This document shows positions 14,151-23,859 of a stretch of DNA of 59,188 nt, piece after piece. Origin of the DNA: an uncultured Clostridia bacterium (GTDB lineage Bacteria; Bacillota; Clostridia; Oscillospirales; Ruminococcaceae); assembly GCA_947632025.1 (NCBI GenBank), contig CANRNN010000011.1, forward strand, positions 1 through 59,188. The letters are read 5' to 3'. Position numbers and translations under genes: made by a program. The notes under the pieces are model-generated. The model ran no database searches. It saw nothing but the letters and a program-made list of their open reading frames with translations, and was not told where the DNA came from. Numbering within the stretch: position 1 is the stretch's first letter; every line of letters starts with the position of its first letter.

Positions 14151-15005
14151 TCAGAATTCAAGCGCCTCTCCGCCGCCGAGGTACATAATTCTGTCGCCGA
14201 GGATCTCGTCCATAAGGTCGAACCCGCGGAATCCCGTACAATGGCAGGCGTATATCTTCTCTGCTCCCGAAAGCTTCAAAGCCCTTGACTGCGCCGTGAT
14301 ATAATCCGCCGAGCAGTTTATCGTTTTCGGATTGCTCCCCGCAAAATGGAATCCGCCTATTACCGCAAGTATCGGAATGCCATAATATCTTTGCGCTATC
14401 GTTTCAAGGATATTTTCAGCGCCGCAGTGAAAGCACCCGCCTATTAAGATAAGACCGTCAGCCTTTCTTTTTTTCGGGAAAATGACGGCAAAGCTCTCGT
14501 CGGAAAAATCATACGGGTGAGGCTTTTTCTCCTCCTCGGAGACAGTGAAATAACTTTTATCGGGATTTTCGGCTTTCTCGTCGAAATTCTCGCAGGACGC
14601 GAGATAAAATCCCTCACAGACCTCCGAGAAATTATTGAACAATATCAGATTATCCGCATACTTTTTGAAAAAACCTTTCCCCAGCCCCACGGGAGATTTA
14701 AACAAGCCGTTCTTGCGAAAGACCTCCTGTTTTGCTCCCGCGCGGAGATATATCTGCGCTTTCGGGTTGAGCCGCATTATCTGCTCTATTCCGCCGACGT
14801 GCGCGAGGTGATTATGCGTAAGGAAAACCGCGCTTATATCGTCGACGGGCAATCTCATTCGGCGGGCGTTTTCCACCGCGCGACCTGAAATTCCCGTGTC
14901 GATTATATAATTTTTCCCGTTATACTCTACAAACAGCGACATACCCTCCTCATTGAAGAGCTTATCGTTTACTGCCGTATCTTCAATCAAACAAATTATC
15001 TTCAA
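14151..15005 (-). CDS. MBL-fold hydrolase with altered HxHxDH motif
   Basis: 284 aa of the metallo-beta-lactamase fold, closest in pattern to the small archaeal/clostridial 'TflA-like' group: LFVEYNGKNYIIDTG, LTHNHLAHVGG, GGCFHCGAENIL, GGFHFAGS, ACHCTGF. The usual HxHxDH motif reads HNHLAH, so the metal-binding Asp is replaced by Ala, which may cost one metal or the activity. It is 12 bp downstream of the DtxR regulator and probably cotranscribed. Substrate unknown. Confidence 0.8.
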   Translation of the reverse strand: MKIICLIEDTAVNDKLFNEEGMSLFVEYNGKNYIIDTGISGRAVENARRMRLPVDDISAVFLTHNHLAHVGGIEQIMRLNPKAQIYLRAGAKQEVFRKNGLFKSPVGLGKGFFKKYADNLILFNNFSEVCEGFYLASCENFDEKAENPDKSYFTVSEEEKKPHPYDFSDESFAVIFPKKRKADGLILIGGCFHCGAENILETIAQRYYGIPILAVIGGFHFAGSNPKTINCSADYITAQSRALKLSGAEKIYACHCTGFRGFDLMDEILGDRIMYLGGGEALEF

Positions 15006-15017
15006 AAAAATCTCTCC

Positions 15018-15404
15018 TTATCCGAGGTCGGGGTCGTGCTTGACGATAAAATTTTTTATCGCGGAAAAGCTCTCGGCGCTAAGGTCGTGTTCAATTCTGC
15101 AAGCGTCCTCGGCGGCTATATCAGCGGGAACTCCGAGAGAAATGAGCCAGTCCGTGAACAGCAGATGCCGCTCGTAAACGCGCTCCGCTATCTCCTTGCC
15201 CTTATCGGTGAGTGTGATATATCCGTTTTCGTCGACGTTGATACAGCCGTCGGCGCGTAGATTTTTCATAGCGACGCTTACCGAGGGTTTTGAGAACTCC
15301 ATTTCCGACGCGATGTCCACAGAGCGCACCTCGCCGTTTCTGTTAAATAAAACCAGAATAGTTTCGAGATAGTTTTCCTTTGATTCAAAAATTCTGTCTT
15401 TCAT
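15018..15404 (-). CDS. DtxR/MntR-family metal-dependent repressor
   Basis: 128 aa, the short MntR-type length without an SH3 domain. N-terminal winged helix (SKENYLETILVLFNRNGEVRSVDIASEM, FSKPSVSVAMKNL) followed by the dimerisation/metal domain with ERHLLFTDWL, EDACRIEHDLS. Likely senses Mn or Fe. A promoter with a partial palindrome is directly upstream. Confidence 0.88.
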   Translation of the reverse strand: MKDRIFESKENYLETILVLFNRNGEVRSVDIASEMEFSKPSVSVAMKNLRADGCINVDENGYITLTDKGKEIAERVYERHLLFTDWLISLGVPADIAAEDACRIEHDLSAESFSAIKNFIVKHDPDLG

Positions 15405-15449
15405 AAATTCCCCTTTTCAAGAAAGCCGCAAAAGTTATACTTAATTATT

Positions 15450-15478
15450 ATTTTATCACTTTTAATGCCTAAAGTCAA
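15450..15478 (-). promoter_or_regulatory. Promoter of the dtxR-like gene, possible operator
   Basis: TTGACT (complement of 15473-15478), 17 bp, TAAAAT (complement of 15450-15455). The spacer holds ACTTTTAATGCCTAAAGT (15458-15475), an imperfect palindrome that could be the regulator's own operator. The -35 overlaps the stop codon of the upstream gene. Confidence 0.6.
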
Positions 15479-16407
15479 GTACTTTTGCTCAACATTCGCG
15501 CTATGACGCTTCCCTCATAGACTATGGGATATTCGCGGAGGGAGAATATGACTCCGTCGACGGGAGCGGTTATTTTCTCCTCGACCATTCCGGTTATGGG
15601 CGTGACTATTTCTCCTATTACAGCGCCTGCTTCAAGCCACATATTATGCTCCGCCACAGGAATGAATATCCCGCTTTCAGACGCGTGTATGACCGTTACC
15701 GAGCCGTCGGTGGAGATCATCGGGTGAGAGATGTTGTGTTGTTCCTCGTCCCACATTCCGAGATTATTCATGAGGTTGAATATGCCTCGGATAAGCTGTT
15801 CGCAGTATTCGGTATCCACTCTCTGACCGACGCCCATTTCCACGACGAGGGTCGGAACTCCGCGTTCGATAAGCGTATCCGCAAGAGAGCCGCCTCCGAC
15901 TGCTCCAGATTCGTGTACCCATATCATATCGGTATTGAGCATCTTTGCGCAGCGCATAAGCTCGTCGCTGTTCTTAGGGCTTATTCTGACCTGAGGTATC
16001 TCGCGGATAAAGATATTGCTTGAATGAATATCGACGCACAGGTCTGCTCCCTCGATGTCACGAGCTACCTCAAACGCTATATTTTCCGCGATAGAGCCTA
16101 TATCCGACCCCGGAAACACGCGGTTCATATCCTGCCCTGTCATGGGGAAGGCACGGGAAACGGACTCCATTCCGAGCGGATTTACAGAAGGGTAGATGTC
16201 TACCGTACCGTGTAGGTTCCCGATATTTGCCGTGATCGTCTGAACGAGCCTGTAACAGATATACTGTCCCTCCAGCTCGTCGCCGTGTATTCCCGTGATA
16301 ATGGCAATACGCCTGCCCTTGTCGGGATCTTCTCCGACGAGGGTATTTTTCTTGATATTAAGCTTTTCGTCAACATTGAGGTTGACGGTAACGATATCTT
16401 TTATCAT
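15475..16407 (-). CDS. Succinylglutamate desuccinylase/aspartoacylase-family protein
   Basis: 310 aa of the M14-like AstE/aspartoacylase fold. Zn ligands are visible in ITGIHGDELEGQY (His, Glu) and LCVDIHSSN (His), with an MNRVFPG substrate loop and VVEMGVG. The C-terminal third (ITAPVDGVIFSLREYPIVYEGSVIARML) is the beta-barrel typical of the prokaryotic branch. Probably hydrolyses an N-acyl or amide bond of an amino-acid derivative; substrate not predictable. Start after AAAGGAGTACTGTCTTGT. Confidence 0.85.
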   Translation of the reverse strand: MIKDIVTVNLNVDEKLNIKKNTLVGEDPDKGRRIAIITGIHGDELEGQYICYRLVQTITANIGNLHGTVDIYPSVNPLGMESVSRAFPMTGQDMNRVFPGSDIGSIAENIAFEVARDIEGADLCVDIHSSNIFIREIPQVRISPKNSDELMRCAKMLNTDMIWVHESGAVGGGSLADTLIERGVPTLVVEMGVGQRVDTEYCEQLIRGIFNLMNNLGMWDEEQHNISHPMISTDGSVTVIHASESGIFIPVAEHNMWLEAGAVIGEIVTPITGMVEEKITAPVDGVIFSLREYPIVYEGSVIARMLSKST

Positions 16408-16468
16408 ACAAGACAGTACTCCTTTTCCGGAAATAAGATGATATAAGCCGCGGGGTATTTTTCAGCGG

Positions 16469-19400
16469 TCATTCCACAGATTTCAGGGATTCGACCATAC
16501 TGATTTTTTTAAGTACTCCCGTCATAATGAAATTCACAATGAGCGAGAATGCCAGAGTTATCAGAAACGCCCACAAATACGACGGCGCATGAATGCTTCG
16601 ACCGAACATCACCTCGTCTATTTCAGCTGTCGTGATAACGAACATACACAGCGCATAGCCAAGCGCAAGACCGACCGCGCCGCCCATTATCGAGAGAATG
16701 ATGTTCTCGCGGAAAATGTAGCTTGATACTTCCATATCGTAGAATCCGAGAACTTTCAGCGTCGCTATCTCGCGTATGCGTTCGGTAATGTTGACGTTAG
16801 TGAGATTGTACAGCACCACAAACGCCAGCGCAGCCGCCGATACGATAAGCACCACCGTCACAAGATCCATTATCTGCAAAGTTTCATGCACGGACGAAAG
16901 CGACGAGGCGTTCATAATAAGCGCCAGAACATTGTCGTTTGCGATAACGTGTTCGGAAAATGCGTCCTGAACCGTTTCGTCACGGGAGATTCCGTTGTCA
17001 AAATATACCATATTGAACTTCGGATTTTCGCCGAAAAGCTGCTTGTAAACGCTTTCCGACATATAGAGATAATGACTGGTGTACTGCTCGGTAATACCAG
17101 AAACAGTAAGCGTTCCGGACTTGCCGTCGTTTATTTTTATGTTGAGTGAATCGCCCTCTGAAAGCCCCAGAAGTTTTGCGGCTTTTTCGGTGATTATTGC
17201 GCCGTCCGAAAGCGAGAGCTTCTTTCCAGAAGTGCGCTCGTGCATATCCACGAAGCTCTCGAAAAGCTCCGTATCTTCAACGCAGGTGATGTAACAAGTC
17301 ACCTTGTTCCCCGAAAATTCCGTTTCATACTGTTTGATTAGAGCGCGGGTGTATTTTGTATCCGGCTCGTATTCAAGCAGGGTGTCGTAAATGCTTTCAA
17401 GCTCAGAAGGCTTTATATCCTCGTCGTAGGCGAGATAACCGCTGTATTTGTAGATCTCGTCATACTGAAGATCCACTATATCCGAAATGGAATTTTTAAG
17501 CCCAAGACCCGTAAGCGAAAGCGCCGTACAGCCAGCAATTCCGACTACTGTCATAAACATTCTGCGCTTGTAGCGAAAGATATTCCGCCCGCTGACTTTG
17601 GCAAAAAAGCTCATATGATTCCACAAAAACGGAATCCGCTCGATAAGAACGCGTTTTCCCGCCTTAGGAGCTTTCGGGCGCATAAGCGACGCAGGCGTTT
17701 CCTCCAGAGCTTTCCTGCACGAGAAAAATACGGTCAAAGCTATCGCGAGGGTCATAGAGCCTATTGAAACTATCATATTTTCAGGCGTAAAAAGGTAGTG
17801 TATCTTCGTTATTTCATACATCATCGAATATGCATAGACAATGACGCTCGGAAACAAAAAGCACCCGCCTATAGCTCCTATAACTCCGCCTATTGCCGCA
17901 CCCGAAACAGCGTAGACCATATAGTGCCGCATTATCGCGCCGTTTGAATATCCAAGAGCCTTGAGAGTTCCTATTTGAGTTCTCTGCTCCTCGACCATTC
18001 TTGACATAGTCGTAAGGCAGACCAGTCCCGCCACCAGCAGGAAAAACACAGGGAAAATAGCCGCAATTCTGTTTATTCTCTCGGAATTGGATTCATATTC
18101 CGAATAACCTACATTATCGTCACGGGTAAAGATATACCACTCAGCTTTGCCCGCGTCAGAAATTTCCTCACGCGCGTCGGAAAGCTCCTTTTCCGCGTCC
18201 GCAATCTCGGAATTATACTCCGCAACGCCGTCATTATACTCTACAAGCCCGTCCTCGTACTTCTTCTTAGCGTCGGAAAGTTCAGCCAGACCATCCTCGT
18301 AGGACTTCACGCCGTCGTTGTACTCCTGCCGTTTTTGCGCGAGAGTTTGTACGCCCTCGTTATATTCGCGCTCGCCGTCCTCGATTTTCTTAAGACCGTC
18401 AAGGTACTGTGAATAACCGTCCTCGTATTCCGCAAGACCCGCGTTATACTGCGACATTGCCGCGTCTATTTCTGCCTGCGCCGCGGAAAGCTGTGCTTCT
18501 CCCGCCGCAATAGTCTGCTCGTTTTGGGTTATCTGCGCGAGAGCCGCGTCAAGTTGTGCTTTCACCTGTTCAAGCTGCGCTTTCATCTCCGCAACAGCCG
18601 CCGAGCCGTAAGCCTGCTCCATCTGTTCAACTTGTTTTACATTCTCCTCGTACTGTGCAAGTCCCTGTTCGTATTGTGAACGGGCAGTATTGAGCTGGGC
18701 TTTTCCCTCTTCGAGAGCGGCTTTCTGCGAATCAAGCTCCGCCCGTCCCGCGTCGAGCTGCGCCTTTGAATCATCGAGCTGTTTTTTTGCGTCCACGAGA
18801 GTTTTTTCGGTTTCGGCGAGAGCCGCTTTTCCGTCATCTATTTCCTTTTTCGCGTCAGCGAGTTCTTTCTCTCCGTCCGCCAACTGGACCGCGCCGTCGT
18901 CGAGCTGCTTTTTAGCGTCGGAAAGCTCCTTTTCGCCGTCGGCTATTTGCTTTGCCGCGTCGTCTAACTCTTTCTTCGCGTCGTCAAGCTCCTTTTGCCC
19001 GTCAACCTTGGCTTTTTCAAGCTCACTCTCGCCGTCCTCTATCTCGCGGAGAGCGTCGCCTATCACCTCGTCGTAGCGAATCTCGCTTCTGTCAATTCCG
19101 AGAGTTTCGAGCTTGTCGGAAATATCGTCCCGAAGCTCCTTATATTCCTCGGAATAACTGAAAGCGTTTTTAAGTTTATCGGAGCGGACATAAATTTCCG
19201 TATAGATTTCTCCCGTAAACTGCTCTTCCGGGACTATCATAAACGCGTCTATCGCGCCGTCGCCGATATTTGTGCTTCCGCGCTGTGTCTTGGAAATATA
19301 CATCGGCGTGCTGTAAAGTCCCACAACGGTATATTCCGTGCCCTTAAGCGGAAACTCGTCCGCCTCCGTCAGATCTTCGAGAGTTATCCTGTCACCGACT

Positions 19401-19825
19401 TTAATGCCCTCATGCAGCTTGTTATAGCTTACTATACATTCGCCGTCGGATTCGGGGGCGCGCCCCTCGTAAATATCAATTTTATTTATCTCGTCGGGTG
19501 TACTCGAAAAAATTCTTGTAAGGTACTCCTCGTCGCCCCTGTGCAGTGCCAGATCGGTATATTTTGACGGATAGACCCCGTCGACTCCCTCGACTTCCGA
19601 TATAGCCCTCACGTCGTTTTCCGTAAGTCCGAATGTCGAAAGCACTCTCAGATCAAACAAATTATGCTCGTCAAAATAATCGTCCGCAGAGGTTTTCATA
19701 ATGTCGCACGTCGCTCTTACTCCGCTGAAAAAACCGACGCCTATGGCGCAGATAAGCAGAATAGAAAGAAAACGGCTCTTAGATTTTGATATCTCGCGGA
19801 AAGTATTTTTGTTTACAGCTTTCAT
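16469..19825 (-). CDS. FtsX/MacB-type ABC transporter permease with long coiled coil
   Basis: 1118 aa. TM1 at about 20-40. The extracellular part includes a very long coiled coil at about 260-560 made of repeats such as KKELDDAAKQIADGEKEL and KKQLDDGAVQLADGEKEL. Two FtsX core domains (each with three TM helices) follow: one from about 590, another at the C-terminus (MDLVTVVLIVSAAALAFVVLYNL...). Partner of the ATPase 10 bp upstream. Such large permeases usually export lipids or peptides or act mechanically on the envelope; the cargo is unknown. Confidence 0.9.
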   Translation of the reverse strand: MKAVNKNTFREISKSKSRFLSILLICAIGVGFFSGVRATCDIMKTSADDYFDEHNLFDLRVLSTFGLTENDVRAISEVEGVDGVYPSKYTDLALHRGDEEYLTRIFSSTPDEINKIDIYEGRAPESDGECIVSYNKLHEGIKVGDRITLEDLTEADEFPLKGTEYTVVGLYSTPMYISKTQRGSTNIGDGAIDAFMIVPEEQFTGEIYTEIYVRSDKLKNAFSYSEEYKELRDDISDKLETLGIDRSEIRYDEVIGDALREIEDGESELEKAKVDGQKELDDAKKELDDAAKQIADGEKELSDAKKQLDDGAVQLADGEKELADAKKEIDDGKAALAETEKTLVDAKKQLDDSKAQLDAGRAELDSQKAALEEGKAQLNTARSQYEQGLAQYEENVKQVEQMEQAYGSAAVAEMKAQLEQVKAQLDAALAQITQNEQTIAAGEAQLSAAQAEIDAAMSQYNAGLAEYEDGYSQYLDGLKKIEDGEREYNEGVQTLAQKRQEYNDGVKSYEDGLAELSDAKKKYEDGLVEYNDGVAEYNSEIADAEKELSDAREEISDAGKAEWYIFTRDDNVGYSEYESNSERINRIAAIFPVFFLLVAGLVCLTTMSRMVEEQRTQIGTLKALGYSNGAIMRHYMVYAVSGAAIGGVIGAIGGCFLFPSVIVYAYSMMYEITKIHYLFTPENMIVSIGSMTLAIALTVFFSCRKALEETPASLMRPKAPKAGKRVLIERIPFLWNHMSFFAKVSGRNIFRYKRRMFMTVVGIAGCTALSLTGLGLKNSISDIVDLQYDEIYKYSGYLAYDEDIKPSELESIYDTLLEYEPDTKYTRALIKQYETEFSGNKVTCYITCVEDTELFESFVDMHERTSGKKLSLSDGAIITEKAAKLLGLSEGDSLNIKINDGKSGTLTVSGITEQYTSHYLYMSESVYKQLFGENPKFNMVYFDNGISRDETVQDAFSEHVIANDNVLALIMNASSLSSVHETLQIMDLVTVVLIVSAAALAFVVLYNLTNVNITERIREIATLKVLGFYDMEVSSYIFRENIILSIMGGAVGLALGYALCMFVITTAEIDEVMFGRSIHAPSYLWAFLITLAFSLIVNFIMTGVLKKISMVESLKSVE

Positions 19826-19835
19826 TTTGCCTCCG

Positions 19836-20537
19836 TTACCACTCGATATTTTCCACGGGAGTAGGCGAATCGTTAAGTATTATTTCCGATGCCTTGCTGT
19901 TTTTTATCTTTATGACACGGTCCGCCATAGGAGTTATCGCCGTATTATGAGTAACAAGTATTACCGTCATACCGTCCGAGCGGCAGGTGTCCTGCAAAAG
20001 TTTCAGTATCATTTTTCCCGTGTTGTAATCAAGTGCGCCCGTAGGCTCGTCACAGAGCAGCAGTTTCGGCTTTTTCGAGAGCGCTCTAGCTATTGAAACT
20101 CTCTGCTGTTCTCCTCCCGAAAGCTGTGCGGGAAAGTTGTTCATACGTTCTCCCAGACCCACCTTGCGGAGGATTTCCTCGGCGGGTATGTAGTCGCGCT
20201 TGGTCTGAGCAGCTATTTCAACGTTTTCCTTTGCAGTAAGATTCGGGAGAAGATTATAAAACTGAAAAATAAAACCTATGTCGTATCTTCTGTACAGCGT
20301 CAGCTGCTTTCGGTTGTAGCCGTCCACTCTCGCGCCGTCAACGGAAATTATTCCCTCGTCGCAGGAATCCATTCCGCCCAGCATATTAAGCACAGTAGTT
20401 TTTCCCGAACCTGACGGACCGACAATGACCGCAAGCTCTCCCTTTTCGATATCGAACGTCATACCGTCCGCCGCGTTTATCGTCACTTCTCCGACGTGAT
20501 AGCGCTTGTATACGTCCTTCAAGGTAACAAAAGCCAT
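19836..20537 (-). CDS. ABC transporter ATP-binding protein (LolD/MacB type)
   Basis: 233 aa. Walker [14 protein letters not shown]-loop [18 protein letters not shown], signature [19 protein letters not shown], Walker [14 protein letters not shown]-loop LVTHN. This is the FtsE/LolD/MacB class, which pairs with FtsX-type permeases like the one downstream. The ATG at 20537 with GGAGGAAATT upstream is preferred to the overlapping ATG at 20549. Confidence 0.93.
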   Translation of the reverse strand: MAFVTLKDVYKRYHVGEVTINAADGMTFDIEKGELAVIVGPSGSGKTTVLNMLGGMDSCDEGIISVDGARVDGYNRKQLTLYRRYDIGFIFQFYNLLPNLTAKENVEIAAQTKRDYIPAEEILRKVGLGERMNNFPAQLSGGEQQRVSIARALSKKPKLLLCDEPTGALDYNTGKMILKLLQDTCRSDGMTVILVTHNTAITPMADRVIKIKNSKASEIILNDSPTPVENIEW

Positions 20538-20588
20538 AATTTCCTCCAATAGCTTGTATACAAAAGTGAATTATTTTTTTGTGATAAA

Positions 20589-20617
20589 ACAGCACCGCAC
20601 TTACTGTACGGTGCTGT
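20589..20617 (-). terminator. serS terminator
   Basis: ACAGCACCG / CGGTGCTGT stem followed on the minus strand by TTTTATC. It ends the parA-parB-serS transcript just past serS. Confidence 0.8.
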
Positions 20618-20626
20618 ACCTTTCAA

Positions 20627-21904
20627 TCAGCCTATTTTGCTCTTGCCGCCCATATACGGACGAAGAACTTCGGGAATATTCACCGTGCCGTCCGCGTTAA
20701 GATTGTTTTCGAGGAATGCGATAAGCATTCTCGGCGGCGCAACGCAGGTGTTGTTAAGCGTATGCGCAAAATACTTTCCGTCCTTGCCCTTGACGCGTAT
20801 TTTCAGACGTCTTGCCTGCGCGTCGCCAAGGTTGGAACACGAGCCCACCTCGAAATATTTCTTCTGGCGCGGACTCCACGCCTCAACATCAAGGCTCTTT
20901 ACTTTCAGATCAGCCAGATCTCCGGAACAGCATTCCAGAGTCCTTACGGGAATATCCAGCGAACGGAACATATCGACTGTGTTCTGCCAAAGTTTATTGA
21001 ACCACATAGGTGACTCCTCCGGCTTGCAGACAACTATCATTTCCTGCTTTTCAAACTGGTGGATTCTGTAAACGCCGCGTTCTTCCTTTCCGTGCGCACC
21101 TTTTTCCTTACGGAAGCACGGAGAATAGCTCGTAAGAGTATACGGCAGTTTTTCTTCATCAATTATCGTATCTATGAATCTTCCTATCATCGAATGTTCG
21201 GAAGTTCCGATAAGATACAGATCCTCGCCCTCTATCTTATACATCATATCGTCCATTTCGGCGAAGCTCATAACTCCCGTTACGACATTGGAACGAATCA
21301 TAAACGGAGGTACGCAGTAGGTAAATCCTCTGTCTATCATAAAATCTCTCGCATAAGAAAGCACAGCGGAATGAAGTCTTGCGATATCTCCCGTGAGGTA
21401 GTAAAAGCCGTTTCCTGCGACTTTTCTTGCCGAATCGAGGTCAATACCGTTAAGACGCTCCATAATATCGGTGTGATACGGGATCTCAAAATCGGGAACG
21501 ACAGGCTCTCCAAAGCGCTCTATCTCGACGTTCTCGCTGTCGTCCTTTCCTATCGGAACAGACGGGTCGATAATATTCGGGATAGTCATCATAATTTTGG
21601 TTATCTTTTCCGATATCTCTGCCTGCTTTGCCTCAAGCTGTTTCTGTTCCGCGTCAAACTCAGCGATCTTTGCCTTAGACTTTTCGACTTCCTCGGTCAT
21701 ACCTTTCGCCGCGAAGCCGCCTATCTCCTTGGAAATGCGGTTTCTGTCAGCTCTTAACTGTTCCATTGCCTGAATGGTCTTGCGGTTTTCCGCGTCGAGC
21801 GAGATGACCTCGTCGACCAGCGGAAGTTTCTGATCCTGAAATTTTTTCTTGATATTTTCCTTTACAGCGTCGGGGTTTTCTCTTAAAAATTTAATGTCGA
21901 TCAT
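20627..21904 (-). CDS. serS: Seryl-tRNA synthetase
   Basis: 425 aa, the normal length. N-terminal tRNA-binding coiled coil (about 30-105), then the class II core: motif 2 PCFRKEKGAHGKEERGVYRIHQFEKQE (given in part), LECCSGDLADLKVKSLDVEAW, and motif 3 NTCVAPPRMLIAFLEN. Charges tRNA-Ser and tRNA-Sec with serine. Directly downstream of parB (22 bp) on the same strand; serS next to the par genes is common in clostridia. I see no T-box. Confidence 0.97.
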   Translation of the reverse strand: MIDIKFLRENPDAVKENIKKKFQDQKLPLVDEVISLDAENRKTIQAMEQLRADRNRISKEIGGFAAKGMTEEVEKSKAKIAEFDAEQKQLEAKQAEISEKITKIMMTIPNIIDPSVPIGKDDSENVEIERFGEPVVPDFEIPYHTDIMERLNGIDLDSARKVAGNGFYYLTGDIARLHSAVLSYARDFMIDRGFTYCVPPFMIRSNVVTGVMSFAEMDDMMYKIEGEDLYLIGTSEHSMIGRFIDTIIDEEKLPYTLTSYSPCFRKEKGAHGKEERGVYRIHQFEKQEMIVVCKPEESPMWFNKLWQNTVDMFRSLDIPVRTLECCSGDLADLKVKSLDVEAWSPRQKKYFEVGSCSNLGDAQARRLKIRVKGKDGKYFAHTLNNTCVAPPRMLIAFLENNLNADGTVNIPEVLRPYMGGKSKIG

Positions 21905-21926
21905 TTTTCTCTCTCCTGTTGTTTAT

Positions 21927-22790
21927 TTAGTTTTCTTGGAAATGCCTGAGAATATCCTCAAGCTGTTCCTTGCTTGTGAAACTTATCTGAAGCACGCCGC
22001 CCTTTTTATTCTCGGCGATCTTCACCTTAGTGCCGAACTGTTCTTCAAGGCTTGCTTCGATTTCGGTATAGTAGCTCAATCTCGGCTTTATCCCGCGGGA
22101 TTTTTTCTCCTGCTCCTCACGGACGGATTCGCGCTTTGCTATCTGTTCTACCTGCCGCACCGAAAGCTCTCCCTGTGCCGCTCTGTTTGCAGCTTCCACC
22201 ATAAGAGCCTCGTCCTTGATTTTTTTCAGTGCCTTACAGTGTCCGGCTGAAAGCTCTCCGTTTTTGAGAAGCTCCTGCACCGCGCTCGGAAGCGTCAAAA
22301 GCCCTATGCTGTTCGCAATTGACGAACGCGCCTTTCCGAGGACCTTTGCGAGCTTTTCCTGTGTCAGATCCGACTGTTCAAGTATTTCCTTATATCCGAG
22401 TGCTTCTTCTATGGGATTGAGATTCTCTCTCTGGAGATTCTCTATCATAGCTATCTGCATTGTTTGTTCCTCGGTGAGGTCATCTCGTATCTGCACGGGG
22501 ATATCGGACAATCCTGCCATTTTTGCGGCTCTCCAGCGGCGTTCTCCAGCGACTATCTGATATCTTCCGTTTGTCAGCGGACGCACTATAAGCGGCTGAA
22601 TAACTCCGTGTTCCGCTATTGAATCCGCGAGCTGCTTCAATGATTCATCGTCAAAATTCTTTCGCGGCTGATTTTTATTCGGGTCTATCTCGCTTATTCT
22701 GAGGGTCTGCGCCGACTCGTTTCCGACGCTGTTATCGGAGAAAAGGTCGCTGAAGCTCCCCTCTGTCTTTCTGTCACTTTTTCTTGCCAT
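21927..22790 (-). CDS. parB: Chromosome-partitioning protein ParB (Spo0J)
   Basis: 287 aa. It has the CTP-binding/ParB N-domain with [13 protein letters not shown] and [19 protein letters not shown], the helix-turn-helix [24 protein letters not shown], and a C-terminal dimerisation end. Loads at parS sites (23770, 23815, 28252) and spreads as a clamp to organise origins. Its start overlaps the 3' end of parA by 17 bp. Confidence 0.95.
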   Translation of the reverse strand: MARKSDRKTEGSFSDLFSDNSVGNESAQTLRISEIDPNKNQPRKNFDDESLKQLADSIAEHGVIQPLIVRPLTNGRYQIVAGERRWRAAKMAGLSDIPVQIRDDLTEEQTMQIAMIENLQRENLNPIEEALGYKEILEQSDLTQEKLAKVLGKARSSIANSIGLLTLPSAVQELLKNGELSAGHCKALKKIKDEALMVEAANRAAQGELSVRQVEQIAKRESVREEQEKKSRGIKPRLSYYTEIEASLEEQFGTKVKIAENKKGGVLQISFTSKEQLEDILRHFQEN

Positions 22791-23583
22791 TTACACTCCC
22801 CACTTCTCTATGTGTTTCCTTTATTCTTGAGAGGACTTCTTTCGAGAGCTTTATGTAAGCCTCCGAGCCTTTTGAAGTCTTGTCGTAAGTCAGTACAGGC
22901 TCGCCGTGGCTTTGTGCCTCGGAAATTTTAACGTTTCTGGGAATTTCCGTTTTGAAGATCGCTTTTTTATCGAACGCTCCGACTATATCGGTTTTTATTT
23001 CGTTTCCCGAAAGCAGACGTTTATCCACCATTGTAAACACGATACCCAATATTGTAAGCTCCGGATTAAACTTCTGCTTCACGTTGCGTATACTGTACAT
23101 AAGCTGTGCAAGACCCTCTCTTGCGAAGTGTTCGCACACCATCGGCACTATCACGGTATCGCACGCCGTGAGCGCATTCACCGCGAGGACTCCGAGTGAC
23201 GGCAAACTGTCTATCATAACAATATCGTAATTATCTTTTACCTGAAGTATTGCCTTTCTTAACTGGAGATTTTTATTCTCCATTTTTGTAAGGGCAGGCT
23301 CCGCGTCACTTAGTTTCGGGTTTGCGGGGATAATATCGACGTTTTTGAATCCTGTGGAAATTATCGCTTCCTGTGGACGGCACTTTCCCGTAACTACGTC
23401 GAACATTGTCAGTTCAAGTGTTTTTTTCTTTATCCCGAAGCCTGTGGTGGAATTTCCCTGCGGGTCGAAATCGACAAGCAATATTTTCTTTCCGAGATTT
23501 CCCAGTCCCGCTGCTACGTTTATGGCGGTAGTAGTCTTGCCGACTCCGCCTTTCTGATTTACCACTCCGACAACTATGCTCAT
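22774..23583 (-). CDS. parA: Chromosome-partitioning ATPase ParA (Soj)
   Basis: 269 aa. Deviant Walker A QKGGVGKTTTAINVA at residues 10-24, LLVDFDPQGNST, and Walker B region YDIVMIDSLPSLG. Moves origins in concert with ParB and, as Soj, typically also controls DnaA. Upstream lies a 276-bp intergenic region with two parS sites. Confidence 0.95.
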   Translation of the reverse strand: MSIVVGVVNQKGGVGKTTTAINVAAGLGNLGKKILLVDFDPQGNSTTGFGIKKKTLELTMFDVVTGKCRPQEAIISTGFKNVDIIPANPKLSDAEPALTKMENKNLQLRKAILQVKDNYDIVMIDSLPSLGVLAVNALTACDTVIVPMVCEHFAREGLAQLMYSIRNVKQKFNPELTILGIVFTMVDKRLLSGNEIKTDIVGAFDKKAIFKTEIPRNVKISEAQSHGEPVLTYDKTSKGSEAYIKLSKEVLSRIKETHREVGSVNGKKK

Positions 23584-23769
23584 TTTATCCCCCTGAATAC
23601 GATTTTTTGCTTTCCAACACTTATTTATATTATATCATATTTTTTACAAAAAATAAAGCACTTTACAAAAAAAATATCCCAACGAAGTATTTTTCGGCGT
23701 TTTTACCGAAAAACCATCATTGGGAAATGTAATTTTTATATACGATTTATTTTTCTTTGATTTTCGTAA

Positions 23770-23785
23770 TGTTCCACGTGGAACA
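23770..23785. promoter_or_regulatory. parS site 1
   Basis: TGTTCCACGTGGAACA, a perfect 16-bp palindrome matching the bacterial parS consensus (TGTTTCACGTGAAACA) at all but the symmetric T/C and A/G positions. Located in the parA / noc-like intergenic region. Confidence 0.93.
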
Positions 23786-23814
23786 AATCTGCCTGCAAGA
23801 ATAATGTCGTAAAT

Positions 23815-23830
23815 TGTTCCATGTAGAACA
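23815..23830. promoter_or_regulatory. parS-like site 2 (degenerate)
   Basis: TGTTCCATGTAGAACA, two changes from parS site 1 (which lies 45 bp away centre to centre). It may be a weak ParB site or a site for the Noc-like paralogue. Confidence 0.7.
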
Positions 23831-23859
23831 ATTACCAAACAACAATCAGCAGTAAACAT

